A stretch of DNA of 64,000 nt from NCBI GenBank assembly GCA_016806645.1, contig JACSYO010001698.1, positions 496,001-560,000 on the forward strand, in the 5' to 3' direction. Positions 1 through 12,885 of the stretch are shown in pieces; position 1 is the first letter of the stretch, and each line of letters starts with the position of its first letter. The position numbers and the translations under genes were made by a program. The stretch is from Ophiodon elongatus. Taxonomy: Eukaryota; Chordata; Actinopteri; Perciformes; Hexagrammidae. The notes under the pieces are model-generated. The model saw only the letters and a program-made list of their open reading frames with translations. It searched no databases and was not told where the DNA came from.

Positions 1-2531
1 TTCATAATAGTTGCTGCTCACACAATTCATAGTTATTATAGTCTCTCTACCTGGTTGTTGCCAAAAAAACACTCTTAAGTATGATGGATTTGGAAGTGAG
101 TTGCTTTTCGAAAAATCTAACAAGTTCACTGTCTTTTTCCTAAACACCCTTCCATCCTCTATGCCTGATGAAACCATAATCACAATCAGTACTAATGTTA
201 TACTATACAATGTCCTTTCTTAGAATACTCAACATTTTGTTATGCTGGTTCTGAACAACTGAGAAGCTAATGAATGCCTTCAGCTTTCCAGTTCTGTACC
301 ACTTACCAATAAGCCACACACATTATCCCTCCAAAACCCAAAACAGGAAATAAATGAAAACCTGTCTCTTTCTCACATCCATCAGAAGTGCCACCATCAG
401 CCAACATTCCCTCTTTCCAACACCCTGTGCTTATGTGAGTGTATGCGCTCATTATGACACATGTATATAAGCCAATCACTTTTGGCATCAATCACAAATA
501 ATTAGCAGATGAAGAGTTCCATTCACACCGACTTCGCCCTCTGACAGGGCTCCACAGGCATAGCTGCTTATCTTTGAAAATGAGTGCACTGAAATTTTGC
601 ATTTACATGTTTCGACAATCAAGATGAGCCTGTTCAACCCTATGGGGCCTGCCGATATTAAAGCTCCAGTGATCATATTGTTCCTCATCCACTACTTTTG
701 GGTGATCAAATTTTCACGAATTTGTGCCAACTTTTACTGCTCAGTTTGGTTGCTGCTGATTACGCGGAAGCAAGCATCTAGAGCCCTAGAACATGGCCTA
801 CAACATTTGCTCAGCCTCAGAAATGGTCAAACAATTTTCACACTCCCCCTCACATGGATCTTTATAAGCACCCATGGATGGAATGACTCTCCAGAGTGCT
901 GCCCCTCAGCCCTCGATGCACAACTCTCAAAAATTAAACACTGACTCTGTACTGCTAAGCGTAGATGAAGAGGTCTTTTGTCTCCAGTGGGGAGATGCTG
1001 TATACACCAAATACATCAGCAGCCACCTGTTGCATCATGGCTGTTCACTCTTAGACCAAGCATCTCGTCGATGGAACCCACACATTAAGAAGTTAGCATT
1101 CATCATCTCAGGCTTGACATGACGTTGCAGTTCACTGAGGCAGCATAGTCACATCCCAAACAGATGAAAGTCCTCTCTCACGGTTCGTACTCGAAGAGAA
1201 GATTTTTATGCTATGTCACCATAACACACATTTTTCCCAGTCTCTGTAAACAGAACAGACATTTCAAGTGGCCTATGACATATCTGACTTGATAGATGAG
1301 ATATACTGTCATTTAATTACCCTGTTTGCATTTGGTTTTAAAATGCCTCTTGGGTGATGGGATCTAGATACATATAGTGTAGACAACCACCAAGACACAC
1401 TGATTGGATCACTCAAACCATGCATTTTCTAGTGTAAATACTAATGCGTTCTAATGCGTCAACAGGAAAATACATCATCAAAACCGTGGCTCCAGTTGGG
1501 TCTTAAATTGTGAAAGCTGGCTTTGTCGACAACTTGTGAAAATACAAAAATAAAATATTGTCAAACATCTTCGGTGATTTGGTTTGCCTTCAATACGCCA
1601 AGGAATATGCCCAGTCTCTATTGTTTGGATTTTTTTAAATTTTGATTTCCAGCAGACTAGGCACGGGAAGTGCATTGCTGCCTCCCGCTGTTTAATACCA
1701 CAATGCATTATGTCTTTGCAAACAGAAATGATATACGTGTTTATTTGCATATAGAGCGAGGAAGTGAGATCCGATCACAAGTGGCCCCCTGAGACACAGA
1801 TGCATTCTAATGCCAGGTGGGAACAGGGCCTATGATGGGATGGTGGTTACCTACATAGTGCTTTAAATTTGCAGGACAGTTCACTTTTGGATAGTTGTCA
1901 GTATAGAGAGAAGTGATGCAAAATAGTGGGTATAGTCTTAATGCTCTGTTCATATAACTTATCAAGTATTTTGGATATATTTGGAATATCTAAAAAATGT
2001 TTTCACAAATGTGGTTTGGAGACAATGTGCAGTCTCTTAATGCTGGTTTCCAAATGCCTTGCACTTACATGTGATGTATCTGTAATTACACTTTTTCTAA
2101 CGTATGAGAGAGAGAACAAGGGCATTATGTTTAATGCGTTTAAAAACACATTATTCAACATCCCATATACATGTAATACTGAATAACTATCATCATTTTT
2201 CATAATGTTTTCACTAAGTTTTCAGCTGAGGCCCCTCAGCTCGTGCAATTTTAACAATGTGATGACGGACTCTCCCTCAACCAGTCGCAGACTATTACAA
2301 ATAGGTACCCAAGCATTTGTTTGCTCATTTCTGTGTTTATAGAAGTGAGACATTATAGGGACAGACAATGACCCACCGTGGGATTTACGGGGTAAAAGAG
2401 CAGTGGAAAATATGAGGGGGAAAAAAACAGTGACAGATTGACAGGCATCTGGAGACGGATGTGGAGTGATTGACATGGAGAGAACCAGTGATTGATAGGC
2501 ATAAAAAATGTAACTGATAGCTATGACAGCT
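1..2531. other. Non-genic stretch, no feature recognised
   Basis: No gene is supported here. Open frames exist (for example 597-944 and 874-1122 on the plus strand), but they overlap each other, have no splice context and resemble no protein I know. The part from about 720 to 1130 is richer in G+C than its surroundings and could be either unique coding-like or conserved non-coding DNA. I cannot tell which from sequence alone. Confidence 0.5.
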
Positions 2532-2549
2532 TGGTGGTGGTGGTGGTGG
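2532..2549. repeat. (TGG)6 trinucleotide microsatellite
   Basis: Six uninterrupted TGG units. On the minus strand this reads as a run of histidine codons inside a 151-codon open frame. That run is a repeat artefact and not evidence of a protein. Confidence 0.9.
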
Positions 2550-2712
2550 AGGAATGTGTATAGGGGTTGTAGCAAGTCACTTGACAATAAGTCAAAAATA
2601 AAGCATGACTGTCTATTCATTTCCCAGCTGACCCATTCACACAACATCTCACGCACACACACAGACATAGAGGACATTCTCCGACATACAATAACTAATA
2701 AAAAAAAAAAAG

Positions 2713-2751
2713 CATCCCCTTCTCACTCCAAAATCATCCCCTTCTCACTCC
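2713..2751. repeat. Short tandem duplication, 22-bp period
   Basis: The 17-mer catccccttctcactcc occurs at 2713-2729 and again at 2735-2751, directly after a poly-A run (about 2700-2711). This is a small local duplication typical of replication slippage. Confidence 0.8.
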
Positions 2752-2949
2752 TCAGTTTCTGCTCTCTAACCTCTTCGGTCTCACCAATTACGGTGGACTG
2801 GCTTCTGCTTTGTGTCTGCATAGAAACAGCGGCCTCTCAATGGCAACACTTACACCAATTAGCCAAGCCTAAGGAAAGCTGGAGCTGCATGAGAGTGTGC
2901 TCAAACACCACTAAGGGTTCAGATGGCCATTCAGGATTGGCATCAACAA

Positions 2950-3170
2950 GATAATTAATAACTGGAACGATCATTACCTCTAAGAGTGCTTGTGAGAGAC
3001 TTTTAGAACCATTTCCATCTATATTAGCTGTTTATTTGCTCTAATCTGACACTTGTGCCTAAAATAGTTCAAGAGAAAGACTTGCAGTGATGTAAATAGG
3101 ATTAGCTAGATACAAATCTCTGCTTCCTGAATCACAATTACAATAATGAATTCCTGTGGGAATGCGCAGG
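2950..3170. promoter_or_regulatory. Candidate conserved non-coding block (homeodomain-site rich)
   Basis: Visible here are repeated TAAT-core motifs (ataattaataactgg near 2951, gatcattacc near 2969, cacaattacaataatgaattc near 3132) in non-repetitive sequence with balanced composition and no simple repeats. Clusters of TAATTA/TAATTG sites in low-complexity-free DNA are common in vertebrate developmental enhancers. Calling this block an enhancer is inference, since conservation was not tested. Confidence 0.22.
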
Positions 3171-3272
3171 AGAGGTAGGGACTTATTTTGGGCACACATT
3201 TTTGGCAGAAAAAGGTGCATGAACAAGCACAACAGAAACTAAAATTCTCATCAGTGTGAATGTCTGATGTGA

Positions 3273-3290
3273 GTGTGTGTGTGTGTGTGT
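3273..3290. repeat. (GT)9 microsatellite
   Basis: Nine perfect GT units, preceded by gtga and followed by agtatg. Confidence 0.9.
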
Positions 3291-3933
3291 AGTATGTGTT
3301 TTTCTGTCAGAATTCTTCTCCATCTCAGTAAACCTCTGTAATTACATCCCAACAGAGGGAGGAATTAAACCCAGTTTCATCTCTTGGGATGATGAATATG
3401 ACAGCGCACTGTTATATAGACTTCATATCTGCAGACAAACACACATAAATCTCCGCCTGTGATGGTGCTGCTCTGAAGGCTGTGTAATTAAACATTGTTA
3501 TATGAGAAAGTGAATTAATCTATAGTCTGTGAATGTGCCATCGGGATACGGTTGATGGCAGGCTGTATTAGAGAGAGGATGATTTAGCTGACGAGGCTGG
3601 TCATATAAAACCTGAGGGACTCAGTCGACGGTGAGCAGAAATGGAGTATAAATTGCGAGGTTCCTAAATGATGCCACTTTATTCATTTTTCAGGGGATGA
3701 GTGTCATATTGATGGAACAAGGAAAGTCACAAAGAACATGAAGAAACGAAGAAAGTCATAAAGAATAGGGCAAAACAAAGACACATGGTCATGACTGCAG
3801 GCGTTTCAGAGTCTCTGCATTTATGTTCTGACATGTGAATCTGTGGGTTCATGTTATTTAAGACACTTGCTGCTATAGAAAGTAATTTCCTGTCACAACT
3901 CATGATAACGATTAAATGTAACACTGGTACAAC
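3291..3933. other. Non-genic stretch, unique-looking
   Basis: No gene or recognised repeat. The part at about 3440-3640 has balanced composition with scattered TAAT sites (gtgtaattaaac, gtgaattaatc) and might be conserved, but there is nothing specific enough to annotate. Confidence 0.4.
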
Positions 3934-4010
3934 CTTGGTGGGGGTGATTAGTAATGTTGTCTCCTGGGTTTGAGTCCTGGCCTTATTCCTTGCTGTGTGG
4001 AATTTGTCAT
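3934..4010 (+). mobile_element. Degraded tRNA-derived SINE-like fragment
   Basis: An RNA polymerase III B-box-like motif, GGTTTGAGTCC, lies at 3967-3977 (consensus GGTTCGANNCC). It sits inside text resembling the common fish pattern of a 'gtgg.. gattag..tgttg..ctcctgggtttgagtcc' tRNA-like head followed by 'tgtgtggaatttg'. No clear A box or poly-A tail remains, so this would be an old truncated copy. The family is recalled from memory and not confirmed by search. Confidence 0.4.
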
Positions 4011-4369
4011 AGCCAGTAAGCGCAGACAGTGTTACCTGTTAAGTAGTTTTAACTTGTGAATGAATTCTAGAATTTCACTCACACCCAAAACAAATTGGAG
4101 CACAGACTTCTTAGCCTCAGAGACCAAAAATTATTTTTGCACTCGCCTGGAAACATGTTTATTTCTGCTGGACTTTTATTTCTGCTGGACATAAAAAGGG
4201 CATTTTATGTTGGAGGTCTATGGTGATTGATTCACTCATGGAGCCTCAAGTGGCCATTCAAGGAACTGCAGTCTTTAGCACTTCCGTGTTGCCTTTATTT
4301 TTTTCAGCCCCGGAGGTTGCTACTTAATTGATCCTTTTCACAGCAGCCATTTGGACGTTTCATTGGAGG

Positions 4370-4570
4370 TAAACATCGGTGTAATTAATAACAATAACTA
4401 TGACCCTGGTATTGTGCATTTTAGCTCACTGGAATGACTGTGACACAATAAATAAAATGGGACCATGATTAATTAAATCAATTACACCTGTGAAGCCTCA
4501 TATTAGCTTCAGCTGAATTTTGTAATTCATTTTTTACACAGAACGAGGTCAGTGAATTATCTTACAATGG
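4370..4570. promoter_or_regulatory. Candidate conserved non-coding block (TAAT-rich)
   Basis: Contains dense homeodomain-type cores: gtgtaattaataac near 4379, gattaattaaatcaattacacc near 4466, and tgtaattc near 4521. The sequence is non-repetitive and looks unlike the surrounding AT-rich filler. Regulatory function is inference. Confidence 0.22.
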
Positions 4571-5263
4571 AATTTAAAGTATTTACAAACCTGTATTTTT
4601 TGTCATCCATGTCAATATTAGTTTGCAGTCTTCTTCTACCATCTGCTAGTGCACCAATACATTTTTAGGCCACCAACTGTTGATCAGTGGAATAGCGTGA
4701 AACTGTCATTTCAACGCAATCTTATAAAAGCATAAAAGGAATAAAAAAATAAATAAAAATGTACTATGTTTCCTACATGCTTGTGCATATGTGTGTGCTC
4801 CTGTAGAGCATTATATACAAACAAAACAGCAGACTCGCTCATCAAAACATTGTTTCATAGCCCCAGTAGTGGTCAAAAACTCAACAGGGTACCTTCAATG
4901 ATGGACTGTGGTTTTGGCCTCCTCAAAATAGCTCCCACAAACTTTTAAAACAACACAACCTCAATTTGTAATTTCACAAACACTATGAGTTGCTTGTTAT
5001 ACAGGGTAGTCTGTCACAAAGAGAGACACGCATGTAGTCAACAAAGAGGCAAAGCAATTGTGGATTGTGTTCTACCTTACTTAACGATCAAGATTTTGAA
5101 TTAAATGTGTTGACTGAAGGAAAGTTAATGAACGTCTAATAGTAATATTCAACATTGTTGGAAACTTACTCTAAGTACTCAAATGAAATATATTGTTAGA
5201 TTTGAGCATCTTTTATTAATATTATTACTGTAAATGTTTGTGTCTGTCGGTGTGTGTGCACAT
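4571..5263. other. Non-genic AT-rich stretch
   Basis: No gene or recognised repeat. It holds short A-rich runs (near 4740-4760), and otherwise I see nothing. Confidence 0.4.
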
Positions 5264-5580
5264 TCTTTTTTTCAGCAGGCTCAAGACCTATGGGAGCCAA
5301 TTAGAGTGTAATGTTGGAGATGACAAAAGAGACTCAGTTTGGTCCAGGCCACCAGTCTCTGGCTTGTATCCCCCTGGCTTGATAGCTAAACAGAGGTTTA
5401 ATAAGAGAGGTGTCTGGCACTCTCATCTCCTCTCAGACACACAGGAAGCCGAGCGGTCACAGAGTTTGGGTTTAGATGAGGTCACTGCCCCCGTGGGCTC
5501 AGCTGGAAGAAAGGAGACAGTGAAATAAATGGACAAGAGACTGGAGAGCAGAAGAACCAGTTACTGAGATGAAGCTAGGT
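5264..5580 (+). other. Exon-like block with splice-acceptor-like start
   Basis: A pyrimidine run (cattctttttttcag) ends at AG 5275, with a second AG at 5278, and is followed by about 250 bases of higher-G+C sequence with an open plus-strand frame to 5528. A weak donor-like ctag|gtgtgt lies near 5579. The translated frame (including SQLECNVGDDKRDS and RPPVSGLYPPGL) matches no family I know. It may be a non-coding RNA exon, a conserved non-coding block, or chance. Confidence 0.2.
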
Positions 5581-7379
5581 GTGTATCTCTGCAATATTAT
5601 ACAACAGAATATGGGATGAGATTGGAGATCAAATGTGTCCTATATAACTGGAAGTCAGACCCATCTCTCCTGTGGGGAAATGTGGTAGGACAGGTTCACC
5701 TCTTCACCTTCATTTTCAGAACTTATTTCAGTGGACATTTTGATGACTCAGGAAGAAGATCACCAGCCCTGAAATACAAACGCAGACGGACATTGATGCA
5801 GTTTTGATATTGTGTGGCTGTGCTGAAATAGTTTGCTAAAGCAAAAATGTGGCTTAGTTTTAAAGTTCTGTAATCCTATCCATATAAAACCAGTGGCTGA
5901 ATAGTATTATAATATTATACATATTTTGTTCCTGATTAACATGAATATTTGCTATATTTGATAATAACCTTTACATGTATAATTGTCTATATATCCATGG
6001 AGTTTCATTAAAATAAAAACAAATAAAAAACATTCAGCAATCTAAAATAGCTGCAGATGTAAGGATTGGGTGGTATACCTTAATTCTCATTGAGTCAGTC
6101 CTTAAAGGTCACAAATATAAATGTATATAAATATAATATCTGCAGTAGCAGCAGCCTCAAAAGACAATAATGCAATACAGCTACAAAATATGTAATGTTT
6201 GGAAATGGGGATGGTATTGGAAAAAATAAAAGGCCACCATGTCTTGATCTGTGTCTTTATTTTCACACGTTGGGAGGAAAATTGTTTAACTTAAAAAGAA
6301 ATTGCAATAAAAATTGCATTTCAAAACGTAATGTTCGTTACATTATAGTAGCTCTAGTTACATTGTCTCGGAACCAAGCCAGTAATCCCCAGAGGCATAG
6401 CTTCACATCTTTTGCATTGTCAGTTGCACTGCCTCCAAAAGCCTCTGTTCTGCAGCTGGCAGAGTGAAGGTCTCCGGCAGCCGAGACAGTTGGGAAGCAT
6501 CTAAAGTCTTTCCATCTCTCAGTGTGTAACTGCATGTTCCTGCTGTGTCACTCTAGGCTCCCTCAACTTGGATTTTCCTTTTGTTTCTTTCAGGTTGTCT
6601 CACACACAAAGCGCATAGAGTGCACTGAGGGGCTTGTTGTATGTCTCACAGCAAATGTTGTACCTTTGCAATTTTCCCATAGCTCCTTGATCTACAGCCA
6701 GGAGTTAGGACTGCAAAATCATCAAGGTTTTGTATTTCTGCCATATTTGAATGATAGTGGTCTGTGAATTTTTGAAAAACTCACAGGTATGTCATAATTT
6801 GCATGGACGATTAACCCTGCAGAAAGGCCATTTTCCCTTTTATACCCTGATGAATCACTGGCGTCTCTTTATTTCAGATTGGCAGGGTATAGTTTGGATG
6901 TTTGGACGAGAAAAATCACTGACAAAAGCAGGTGGAGACCATTGTCTGTCTGTCATCAAGACACAACGTTCCCTTTCTGGCTTATCACAAATCAGTAATT
7001 ACAAAGTCATAAAAGTGCAGTAAATGGAAATGGCTCATGGGTTCTGATCATGTGTATGCATATTTGTGTTGATCTTAAAACTCATTTTAATAAGTTGCTC
7101 CTCGTTAGGTTGGAAATCAAACATGCATTCAAAATAACGTAATCAGGCCCCACCTGGGGCTTCGAAAAGAAACAATTACATAAACACGAACACATCAGTA
7201 AATCACTATTATTTAACCATGGACATTTTAGGCATTTGAGTACAATGCATGGACCAGGCTAAACAGTAAATTACCCTAATTCCATCCATCTTACCTGCCA
7301 TGTCATCCCTCAAACATATTGAACATAGTGCTGTAGAGATTTTAGTGGTTAGCCTTTTGTCCTATACTTCCCAAACTAT
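5581..7379. other. Non-genic stretch
   Basis: No gene is supported. A pyrimidine tract ending in ag (cttttgtttctttcag, AG at about 6594) looks acceptor-like but has no convincing exon behind it. Composition is mixed, with AT-rich parts at 5900-6200 and a more balanced part at 6350-6700. No repeats recognised. Confidence 0.4.
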
Positions 7380-7910
7380 TTCCATTATCTTAAGGTCAGA
7401 GGCTGGCTCTGTCTGCCGGCTGCAATATTTATCAATCAAACAGGTCTGAGACAACAGAGAAAAGTGGAGTGGCACAGCAAAGAGCACTTAGCCTGGATAA
7501 ACAGGCGGCTAGTACCATGGATCACTGCATTGCTAAGCCTGTCACTAGGAGAGGGGCTAGAGGGGGACAGAGAGGGGAGAAACTCCGGACACAGTGTACG
7601 TGTGCGTTAATGTGTATGTGATTGTGTGTGCCTGTGTGACTTAGAGTGAGGCTTTGGGGAGAAACACAGGCCTGGTCAAAATGTCATCAGCGTGCCAGCT
7701 TATAGCAGCTTGAAAGGCTTAGAGTTGTGATATTTATCCTGTGGGCTTTGGCAGGGAGGTGGACTGGGAGAGAAAATATCTGTAATTTCATGGTGTCTTC
7801 AGGGGAAATTTGATTTCAGATGGCTGGCAGTCTGATAAATAGGAACTGCTGCCTGCAATCCTTTCCTAAAGGGATGGAAGAAAGGGTACAAGTCTCTCTT
7901 ACATCTGAGT
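7380..7910. promoter_or_regulatory. Candidate conserved non-coding block
   Basis: About 500 bases of balanced, non-repetitive sequence, interrupted only by a short GT-rich patch near 7600-7640. It contains gcaatatttatcaatcaaacagg, a Fox/HNF-like and PBX-like context (atcaatca) near 7428, and two gata/tttatc motifs (gtgatatttatcc, tctgataaatagg). The composition resembles vertebrate conserved non-coding DNA. I did not test conservation, and enhancer function is inference. Confidence 0.22.
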
Positions 7911-7938
7911 CGGTATGAGTGTGAAAGTGTTTGTGTGA

Positions 7939-7956
7939 GTGTGTGTGTGTGTGTGT
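7939..7956. repeat. (GT)9 microsatellite
   Basis: Nine perfect GT units, bounded by gtga on the left and agtc on the right. Confidence 0.9.
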
Positions 7957-10900
7957 AGTCATACAGAAATGGTGTGCATGTCCATCTATGAGATGAGAAA
8001 AGCTGATCTTTTATGCATGTTATAGTGCTTGTATTTGCACATAGTAACGCTTTAGAGTGGACTTCTATTTTGATTGACTGGAATGGTTTTGATTACCCAT
8101 CTGCCCTGCACTGTTTTTTATTTCAATTCTCCCTTGAGAGCACTTGTTCAGAAGTTAAATAAGGTCAGAAATTCTTTATCTTTTTTTTATGTGACTGTAT
8201 TTTATCCTGTGTCTCCACCAGCCCAAGCTGTCGGTTCACACAGAATTAAAACCAACATCCTCACAATCTCATCATGAATCTTTAACGATGAAATCATATC
8301 CTATTAATTCAATAGAGACCTCTAAAATTCAATATGCTGTATAAACAATTAGATATCCCTGCCCATCTTTTCGCTCTATTTATATTTAATGTGACTCTTC
8401 ACACAGTTGAGGGGAGGGATACAGAGATAATAGGAGAGAGACGAGAATAGAAAGCAGTTAAGAGGATGAGAAAAAGAAGAGAACGAGAAAATCCTCATTT
8501 GGTTTGCCTACACACTTCATTATAGTGGATCAGACCCGTAAATACAGTAATAGTTAAGTACTGATAAACAGTTCTTGCTTGATTGGTCCTCATTCCCTTT
8601 TCGTTTTGTTTCACAACTGTTTCACAACAGTGCACATGCTTTTTCATACATGACAGGCAATACATCAATATTCAACACTCTACACATACTGTTTAACATC
8701 CCACAACGCAAGTGATTGCAACAGAGGTGTAATGTTTTTGAAGCACTCACGCGCCTCCAATTAGATCAGGTACTGTGCAAACAGTAGACGCCAACTCTGG
8801 AAGAGATTCAAAGGGAGCATGACCTTATTTCCAGTGAAAGAGGCAGTGGGAGGCAGAAAGGATGGGTTTAGTAGCTCTCAAGTAGAAACAGCCGACTCTG
8901 GTGCCCAATAACAGGTATATTCTCCTCATCTGCCAACAGCTCCAAATGCCTCTGAAAATGCTGCTGATGCTTGTGAAGAGTCGAGCCCATGGCTCTTTTT
9001 TTGTAGTGAGTCTCTCTCGCTCTCTTGCTCAGCATATATTCATCTGTGTGTTCACCAGTGGATCCGGTACAGGTCTCAAGTGATGCCCTATAGCATCTCA
9101 CATAGTGCCACCATCATTTTTGGGAAGCAAGAAGAGAGTGAGAGGCTTTCAGAGGAGAGGTTATTGTTTTAGGTGGTGGCAGTGGGTGTGTGATAGGGGG
9201 TTAAAACAGAACAAAACTCAAGTTTAGATCTATGCAGATACATGCTGCACCCAAAACTTACAAACAAAATAGATTTTTCAAGTCTATCTTAATATAGGCT
9301 CGTACTCACATGCCATGCTGCGAAGTAATCAATTTCCGAGCACTATTACACTGTAAAAGATGACCAAAACCACAATCTTCATTCTGCGCAAAAAAGCGAT
9401 ACAATACAATGAATAACAAAATGTCAAACTTTGATACAGTAGACCGCTGCTTGCTCCATTCAACCATGGTTTCTTTTTCAACAAAACCCTTACCATGGTG
9501 GTGTCAGGTCAGAAAATGCTGTTATTTTTTCAGTTTAACAGTTTCGGAAGGCAGACAAATCATATAGGACTACCGATAGATCAGAAATCTCTTAAATCTG
9601 TCATATCTAATGGCAATTAGAAAATACATTTTGTTGGTTAGTGTGGATACTGGATAGTGTGTTGGATACTTTGACAGACTGTACATCATGTATTGTATTT
9701 ATGCTGTGCGTTGTGCATTATCAGATTTATTTTCAGCAGGTCAGGTGAACAGAGGTCTGCCATCAAAATGCTAAAAATGCCATTTATCATAAAATCAATC
9801 AAATGTTGTCACTTGTTCAATTGCCAACACCAATTTAATGACAATGCAATCCATTGTGACATGCATTTCTGTCTCTCCTGTAAATTGCTGCCAATCATCT
9901 GCAAAATGTCTAACCAAATTCAGTGTGAAAGAAATTCAGAAAATCTCATATTTCCAAAATTGATACATAATTTCATATAATAACATAAAAAATGATATCA
10001 ATATAGTTACAATTTTCTGTTATAGTGTACAATTAACTGTTATCACAACATCCATGTTCACATAGGACACGAGGGCACACAGGCCCTGATTTTACAGACC
10101 CAGCCAAACACATACTTTACCCTCTATTATCATTAACTTCATACAATTCTGGGATATAATTTTCTTTGCGGTAATCTCTAGGTCAATCACGCACAAAGAC
10201 TGGGTGTGAATTTGTAAAGGAACCCGCACACACACACACATTTATGAGGCTTTGATGTAAGCCATCCCCGTAATGATCAGGGCTTTGCTCATCTCATTTC
10301 CTTGATTGAAGCTGTACAGCAGCATAAATAATTCATTCTCATGTATATTGCAATATTTTGAATCATGTTTTCAGAGATCAGTTTGATCAGTCAATTCGGA
10401 AATACATGTACACCTTTACCAAACTGTCTGTCCTAAATGTGAATCTATTTCAGATGTATCCCTCTGTAAGACAGGTGATTCTGTCTGAACATCTGCGTCC
10501 AAAGATCAGCTAGCAAACTGCTCTGTGAGGGTACTAACGACGAAAAGAAAATGATGCAGATCTCCTTTACACTACTCTAATATGTTTCAGTAGTTGTAGA
10601 CAATGCTTTATCTAAACATTGCTAAATTAACATATAGTTTGTATTTGCTCTGTAGTCCCTATATGTTTCAGATATATGTCATGTTTTGTATTTGATGTCT
10701 TCCCATTTTTAATCACATGCACATGGTAGCCTGCAGTCTTTTCCTTGATAGCCACACAAAAGCCTTTTAGCACCACTAAGTAACTGCTAATACTGCCTTT
10801 CTCACTTGGCAATGCCCATTCTACTTGCTGTTTGAGGCCTTCAAAGTCCCACTATAATTGCTTTTAAAGTAGCACGATTACACAAGGTGACATTCTAAGT

Positions 10901-12885
10901 TATTCATTCACACAAACAAGACGGCAATTAACCAATTACAGCTTGTCAGTAACAGTGTGTGAAGGATAATTGGTGGAAAAAATGAAGGAAGTTCAACGTC
11001 TTTGCACTGAGGCGAGTCACGTGTTTATCAAAGCATTCAAGAAGGTTCACGCCCGTTTCTTTTTTTTTTGTCTTCATAAAAGTTGAAATATAGCAGTTAG
11101 TTCAACATATTCATACACTGCAACGATAATTGTACTTGATTCTGCCTTGGTGAAGCGATGTGACAGCAGAACTTTTGATTTTGTTGACATAAAAAAGTTG
11201 CATCATCATAAAACTTTTATTTTAAAGGTAAAGTGGAGGAAAATTAGTCCAGGCAGCTTTTTTTTTTGTATATTGTGGAAATGAGAACTTGATTTAAGTC
11301 ACTGAATGATTTCTGATTCAAACTTTGTCATCATTAAATTTCAGTAAGCACATCCACATAAAAAAATCTATGAAATTGTATTAAATTAAAGAACATTTCC
11401 ACAGCATTTTGCATCTGTCCCGGAATACCACATAATACCGATTTTATTGGACTTTTTTTTTCTGCACACAAACAACATTTGCATGAGTCCATCTGCTGCA
11501 GGTGGCTCTGATGAAAAGTGAAAACATGAGATTATCAAAGCTTGCTGTCAGCACTAGCCGTCACAAAAAGTTCACCTTGTGTGTTTCCACATCAATTACA
11601 CAGAAGGGCATAGGTGTTGCAAGCTAAATGTGTCACTGGGTTCACTGCAACAAGGCTTGTTTGTGTGGTTGTCTGGAATGCTGTCAATTAGACAAACAAG
11701 ATGCATGCTGTTTTTCTGCAGGGAAGCGGCGGGTTTCTGTGGAGCTTCTGGTGTGGTGTTCCTGTATGTGTGCGGTGGCTACGCAGCTCTGCACAAGTTT
11801 TCGGGGGCAGAATGGTCATTCTGTCATCACAGATGGACAGGAAAGCCCAGGGGGCATCTGAAAAGCCACAGGCAATGTCGTTTGCATGCCGTGTGTGTGC
11901 ATGTGTTTGTGTGTGTGGTATCCTAACATTTGTGTGTGCCACAACAGAGTAGCTGACAGAAGCAGTACAACCCCCCTCTCATGCAACAAATGCCATCCCT
12001 GTCTGTTTGGGTTGCCCTCCAAATCATCAGATCAGTCACACACATATACACATAAACACATTAAGCCCATACACATGGGTTTCTCACACGCACACACAAT
12101 ATAGCCACCCAGAAACAAATATCTCTGGGATCAGATTATATTCAGAAAGGCCAGTTTAGCATCACTTGAACTACTGGCTTATTTATTTCCCAGGGTGGTA
12201 AACTGTGCTGTCCTTCAGAACTCCACAAACTGAAAAAATGAACATGCATAAAGGGGTGGTGTTGTAATGAAAAGGATGGAGACAGTGCTGGGATGACATG
12301 CTGCAGGCAAGTATGCAAAATAAATGTGTCCTGCCATATTTACTCATCTATGACCTTCCAAAAAAAGTACAGAAAGTAAAACCAGCTAAATAATTTTGAT
12401 ATATTTGTATACAGTTGTCTCTCATCCTGGCTGTTATTGCACTTCATTTTGCCAACTTTCTCTGCAAAATACGTTTAAAACAAGAGATTTGTCAAGTCAG
12501 TGTGTCCTATAAAAATAAAGTATAGAGATTTATTTGACAGTTGGCTGTCACAGCTGCTATTGAATTAATCAAAATTGCACACACACTGGTTTATTCATAA
12601 CACACCCCTCATCAGGAATGGCACACCCAACATGGCAGTTAAGCATAGTGTTAATTGGGGTGGTATCAGCCAATTGCACCAGTTTACTGCTCTCCAGAGG
12701 CCAATGTGTCCACCTTTGGAAATTAGTAATACATTGTTTTCACGGTTTAATCATGCGTATCATGTTCATATATCAATTACTTCCCATTTGCAAATAACAA
12801 AACCTTTCATAATGACCTGGCTTATAGAAATTGATGTCCCACTAATGAACACAACAGTGTACTTAGAGCTGGTATAGGCTTCAAG
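7957..12885. other. Long non-genic stretch
   Basis: No supported gene in nearly 5 kb. Plus-strand frames at 11579-11926 and overlapping ones on both strands come from a GT-rich patch (about 11880-11930) and its surroundings and do not look like protein. Homopolymer T runs occur at about 11061, 11260 and 11453. A short CA run lies near 10210. No recognised transposon. Confidence 0.4.

Noticed and set aside
874..1122. 82-codon frame beginning MDGMTLQSAAPQ
   Set aside because: No known family, no splice or promoter context, and it overlaps a longer frame in another phase. It could be chance in a balanced-composition patch.
2222..2954. Overlapping 151-codon (minus) and 143-codon (plus) open frames
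   Set aside because: They overlap on opposite strands, cross a TGG microsatellite and a poly-A run, and show no domain or homology that I recognise.
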